From NCBI GenBank assembly GCA_003254925.1, contig QANZ01016779.1, positions 35,436 through 99,435 of the forward strand: 64,000 nt of DNA, written 5' to 3'. Position 1 is the first letter of the stretch. Every line of letters starts with the position of its first letter. Position numbers and translations under genes: made by a program. The stretch comes from Chamaecrista fasciculata. Taxonomy: Eukaryota > Streptophyta > Magnoliopsida > Fabales > Fabaceae. The notes below the pieces were generated by a model that worked only from the letters and a program-made list of their open reading frames with translations, was not told where the DNA came from and searched no databases. Positions 60,415-64,000 of the stretch are shown here, piece after piece.

Positions 60415-62546
60415 ATTGGGAAATCCCGGCGCAAAACAAGTAGCGGAAGCAAAAAGGTATAAAATAAAATTTAATGCGATGCCCAAGATTTCCCCCCGGA
60501 GATCAGCTAGTTGAATTTAAAACCTGTTAAGATAGTGGTATACCTCAATGTTTCAATCGGCTTGGTTGTACGGGGCGTTTCCTAGAAGTCCACTCGCAGC
60601 GTCCTTCCTCCGCCGGTGATCCACACGAGCAGTTTATCGGGCACCAAGGTGCTAGCCTTCTGTTCTTTTCACCAAAAGAACAAGGGACCGTATCTACAGA
60701 GTTTTTGATTCAAGAACTCCTTCTTGAACCAAAATTAATGGTGGCGCAGGAGAGAAGACAACAACAAAACTCCTTTTGGTTTTTCTTCTCTCAAAACCCT
60801 AATTCCAGACTAGGCGAATTTTTTTACTAACTCTTTAGCAAAAATCGACTTTCTCACTCTAGCTATGGAAGGTGGCGATTTTTCTCTCTCTCTACAAGGA
60901 GGAACACAAAATCACAAAATGAATTAGGTCTAGGGTTAGTGGGCTAGGCGAGTTCCCTATTTTATTTCATAAAATAGGGAATTGATAATTATAATAATGG
61001 GGAATCCCTAAATTATAGGATTATCAATTTTCATGACTTGAATATCTAATTAAAATATTACCTTAATATTTCAATTCAAATTCAAATCACAATCTTGGAG
61101 AATCAAGTGGAGGATCAAATCTCCCATTGGGACCCACCAAGATAGGCGCCTAGCTCCCATATATTTCTTTGGAATTTAATAAATCAAAAACATTCCTAAC
61201 TCTTAGGAAGTTATAACCAACTTATTATCTTCTAGGTTTTTGAATTAAAATATTACCCTAATATCTTTAATTCAAATTTGAATCTTGAATTTAAATTCAT
61301 TATCGAATTAAAATATTACACTAATATCTTTAATTCGAAACTTGAATCAAATTCAAATTCAAACTCATGATTTAAATTAATAAAACATTTCTATTAATTA
61401 AAATCAACTATAAAGAAGCGCCACCCTCATCCAATATTAGTGAATTTTATAAATCAATAATCTCCTAACTTTTAGGAACCTTATCTGATTTATTATTCCC
61501 TAATATTATAATTGTAAATAGATTAATCCCTATTAACCATTTAACAATTATTATATTTAAACTTGTCCTACAAATTTAAATATATCACAACTGTAGATTA
61601 TTTAAGACAAGACTTAATGTCCCAAACATTTTGCTATGTCTTAAATTGTGTCACCGGAGTGACCCACGAATTAACCCTAATTGGTGTCCCTTTAAGCGGT
61701 GTCCTGATCCTTCTCATGTGTGACCCAGCAGGCCTCACGTGAAGTTGGCAGTAAGCCATTTCTATGACTTACAAGTCGTGAGCGGACTCTAGCAAGCCAT
61801 CACGACTACCCAAAACACGTGAGTTATCGTTTTTACCAAAACCGACTTAACCTTAGTACCTCCTTGACATCGACCCTATTGTCCTACGATATCTTGGTCA
61901 TGGATTAGGCACAGGAAAGTCATCCATAATCCAAACCTAAACTTTCTCGATCTTCTTGAGTAAGTCCCAATATACTGAGTGGCCACTCTTTCCTTGGACA
62001 GACTCATCGAGGACGCCAGTAAGATATCTCCCAATTTAATGGGGAACAAAATCCCATTTTGGCCAATCCACATTCCTCAGCACGACAATCAACTAAACCC
62101 GTACCTAGCCCTTATGGCTACCCTGCTACGGGCAACGTTAGACTAAGCCAAAGTCTGACAACTGCAACGCCGGAATAATGATGACCTCAGGTCTAAGGCG
62201 TCGTGACAGGCGTACAGGAGAGGCAATGCTAATGACTAAACCCATGCAGGACTCTCCGGGTCAGTCCAGCAACTTGTAACCCTTTACATAATTGCACCAT
62301 GACTCTCGTTCCAGCATCCAGTGCATGCATCTCTATGCACCGAGGTCATGCTGGTCTTACTTCATTTTCGCTCCCACGAAAACAATCGACCAGGGACAGA
62401 TTTAGATTAATTATCACATAATCAATCAAGGACGCTATCATAGTAAACATGCTAATAATATGATAACCATTAATTTATCTCTATAAATTAATCCATATGT
62501 TCAAAACATACAAAAATGGATTGGCCCTAGGGCACAATTTCCAATA
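60415..62546 (-). repeat. 3' LTR of element G
   Basis: Matches element D's LTR over the whole length. Followed on the plus strand by GACTCCCACTTGCAC, the reversed polypurine tract. Confidence 0.88.
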
Positions 62547-62595
62547 GACTCCCACTTGCACTAGGGTACATTCATCAATCTAGCTGTTCCTACTC

Positions 62596-63491
62596 CTAGG
62601 CACACTGATCAATGCGTCTAATCCCCATCGACGATACATGTCGCTCATATATGACCCTTGCAAGAGGCTTCGTCAGAGGATCGGCAACGTTATCCTCGCC
62701 TGCTACTTTGCATATCTTCACATCACCTCTGTCAATCATCTCTCTGACAAGGAGAAAATGTCTGAGTATATGTTTGGTCCTCTGGTGGGACCGTGGCTCC
62801 TTGGCTTGCGCAATAGCACTACTATTGTCACAATACAGGGTTATGGGATCAGAGATGGTCGGAACCACACCAAGCTCGGAGATGAACTTTCTAATCCACA
62901 CAGCCTCCTTTGCTGCATCCGATGCTTCAATATACTCGGACTCCGTTGTAGAATTGGCAATCGTGCTCTGCTTGGAACTCTTCCAACTCACACTGCCACC
63001 GTTCAGGAGAAACACATATCCTGACTACGATTTAAAGTCATCTTGGTCGGTTTGGAAACTAGCATCTGTGTAACCCCTTACACATAGCTCCTCATCAGTT
63101 CCACCGTAAACCAAGAACTCATCCTTATTCCTTCTCAAGTACTTAAGGATATTTTTGACGGCGATCCAATGATCCTCACCATGGTCTTGTTGGAATCGAC
63201 TCGTCATGCTCATGGCAAATGACACATCGGGTCGAGTACATAGCATGAAATACATGATAGATCCTATTGCCGAAGCATAAGGAATTCCACTCATGCGCCC
63301 TCGCTCAACAAGTGTCTTGGGACACTGTTTCTTGCTCAGGATCAGCCCATGATTCATCGGTATGAATCCCTTCTTGGAATCTTGCATACTGAACCTCTTC
63401 AGTACCTTATCCAAGTACGTACTCTGACTCAATCCAAGAAGCCTTCGAGACCTATCTCTATAGATCTTGATGCCTAGAATATAGGCAGCTT
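62596..63491 (-). pseudogene. Copia RT C-terminus and intact RNase H region of element G
   Basis: Frames 63432-63025 and 63015-62596 are the same frame separated by one TAG where CAG (Gln) is expected (before SGYVFLLNGG). The first carries RPDVSFAMSMTSRFQ; the second carries the RNase H core TTESEYIEASDAAKEAVWIR, LYCDNSSAIAQAK and SHQRTKHILRHFLLVRE, ending VADPLTKPLA...IDQCA. This is the only copy in the window that keeps the RNase H catalytic segment. It is truncated upstream by element H. Confidence 0.92.
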
Positions 63492-64000
63492 TGTTGGAGA
63501 TTGTGCCCTAGGGCCAATCATTTTATAAATATGTTGTGAACCTATTAACTAATTTATGGAGATAAATTAATGGTTATCATATTATTAGCATGTTTACTAT
63601 GATAACAGTCCGTGATGCATAGAGATGCATGACCTAAACTGTCCCTGGTCGCTCATTCAAGTGGGAACTTGAAATGAACTAAGACCAGCATGACCTCGAT
63701 GCATAGAGATGCATGCACTAGATGCTGGTACGAGAGTCATGGTGCAATTACGTAAAGGGTTACGAGTTGCTGGACTGACCCGGAGAGTCCTGCATGGGTT
63801 TAGTCATCAGCTTGCCTCTCCTGTACGCCTGTCACGACGCCTTAGACCTGAGGTCATCATTATTCCGGCGTTGCAGTTGTCAGACTTTGGCTTCGTCTAA
63901 CGTTGCCCGTAGTAGGGTAGCCATAAGGGCTAAGTACGGGTTTGGTTGATTGTCGTGCTGAGGAATGTGGATTGGCCAAAATGGGATTTTGTCCCTCATT
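63492..64000 (+). repeat. LTR of copia element H, cut by the window edge
   Basis: Starts TGTTGGAGATTGTGCCC and matches the first 500 or so bases of the other LTRs. It interrupts pol of element G. The remainder is outside. Confidence 0.88.

Larger units (their letters stand above)
60415..63491 (-). mobile_element. Copia element G, 3' LTR and pol C-terminus
   Basis: 3' LTR at about 60415-62546, then in reverse the pol end up to the RT region, cut at 63491 by the LTR of element H (63492). Its LTR termini are degraded: the left end lacks the expected TG (GTAGTATTGGG) and the right end reads CCAATA instead of CCAACA. Confidence 0.88.

Noticed and set aside
62612-63073. 153- and 128-codon plus-strand frames
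   Set aside because: Antisense shadows of the RNase H region of element G.

Overview
The window is nuclear DNA of a flowering plant, most likely a eudicot. It is AT-rich, contains one intron-split plant cell-wall gene, and is otherwise built from plant-type retrotransposons whose primer-binding sites match plant tRNA ends. About 70% of it is transposable elements, many nested in each other. I found no tRNA, rRNA or CRISPR sequence and nothing bacterial or organellar. I cannot name the species.

Region 1 (1-27,490) is a nest of Ty1/copia elements of one family. The family has LTRs of about 1.7-2.2 kb, an initiator-tRNA-Met primer site, and a leader of about 1.3-1.6 kb carrying a three-times repeated GC-rich motif. 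Element A (minus, 1-10,180, runs off the left edge) carries a nearly readable gag-pol, and its leader was split by a Ty3/gypsy (Athila/Tat-like) deletion derivative at 4,005-7,797 with a CTTTC target-site duplication. A itself sits inside the 5' LTR of element B (plus, 10,181-27,490). B was also split in its RNase H region by element C (minus, 16,565-25,856), flanked by a CCCGG duplication.

Region 2 (27,491-41,258) holds an orphan promoter-like segment (TATA box near 29,195), element D of the same copia family (minus, 29,609 to about 36,425, lacking its 5' LTR), AT-rich spacer, a 961-bp element with terminal inverted repeats of about 145 bp, and two SINE-like sequences.

Region 3 (41,259-51,724, minus) is the only convincing host gene: a ten-exon GAUT7 orthologue (GT8-family galacturonosyltransferase homologue, 638 residues). 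All splice phases close into a single reading frame with no lesion. Its 5.2-kb intron 4 contains an old copia gag-protease fragment, and a repeat of about 480 bp occurs once on each side of the 60-nt exon 4.

Region 4 (51,725-64,000) has the GAUT7 upstream region, a hAT-type MITE with an 8-bp duplication, a 15-bp-unit minisatellite, a probable solo gypsy LTR, and a second copia stack (elements E, F, G, H) in which E's LTR received another hAT-type MITE. The most unusual signal is a patch of about 120 bp that replaces the RNase H segment in elements B, C and D but not in G. It suggests a defective subfamily that spread using enzymes supplied by intact relatives.
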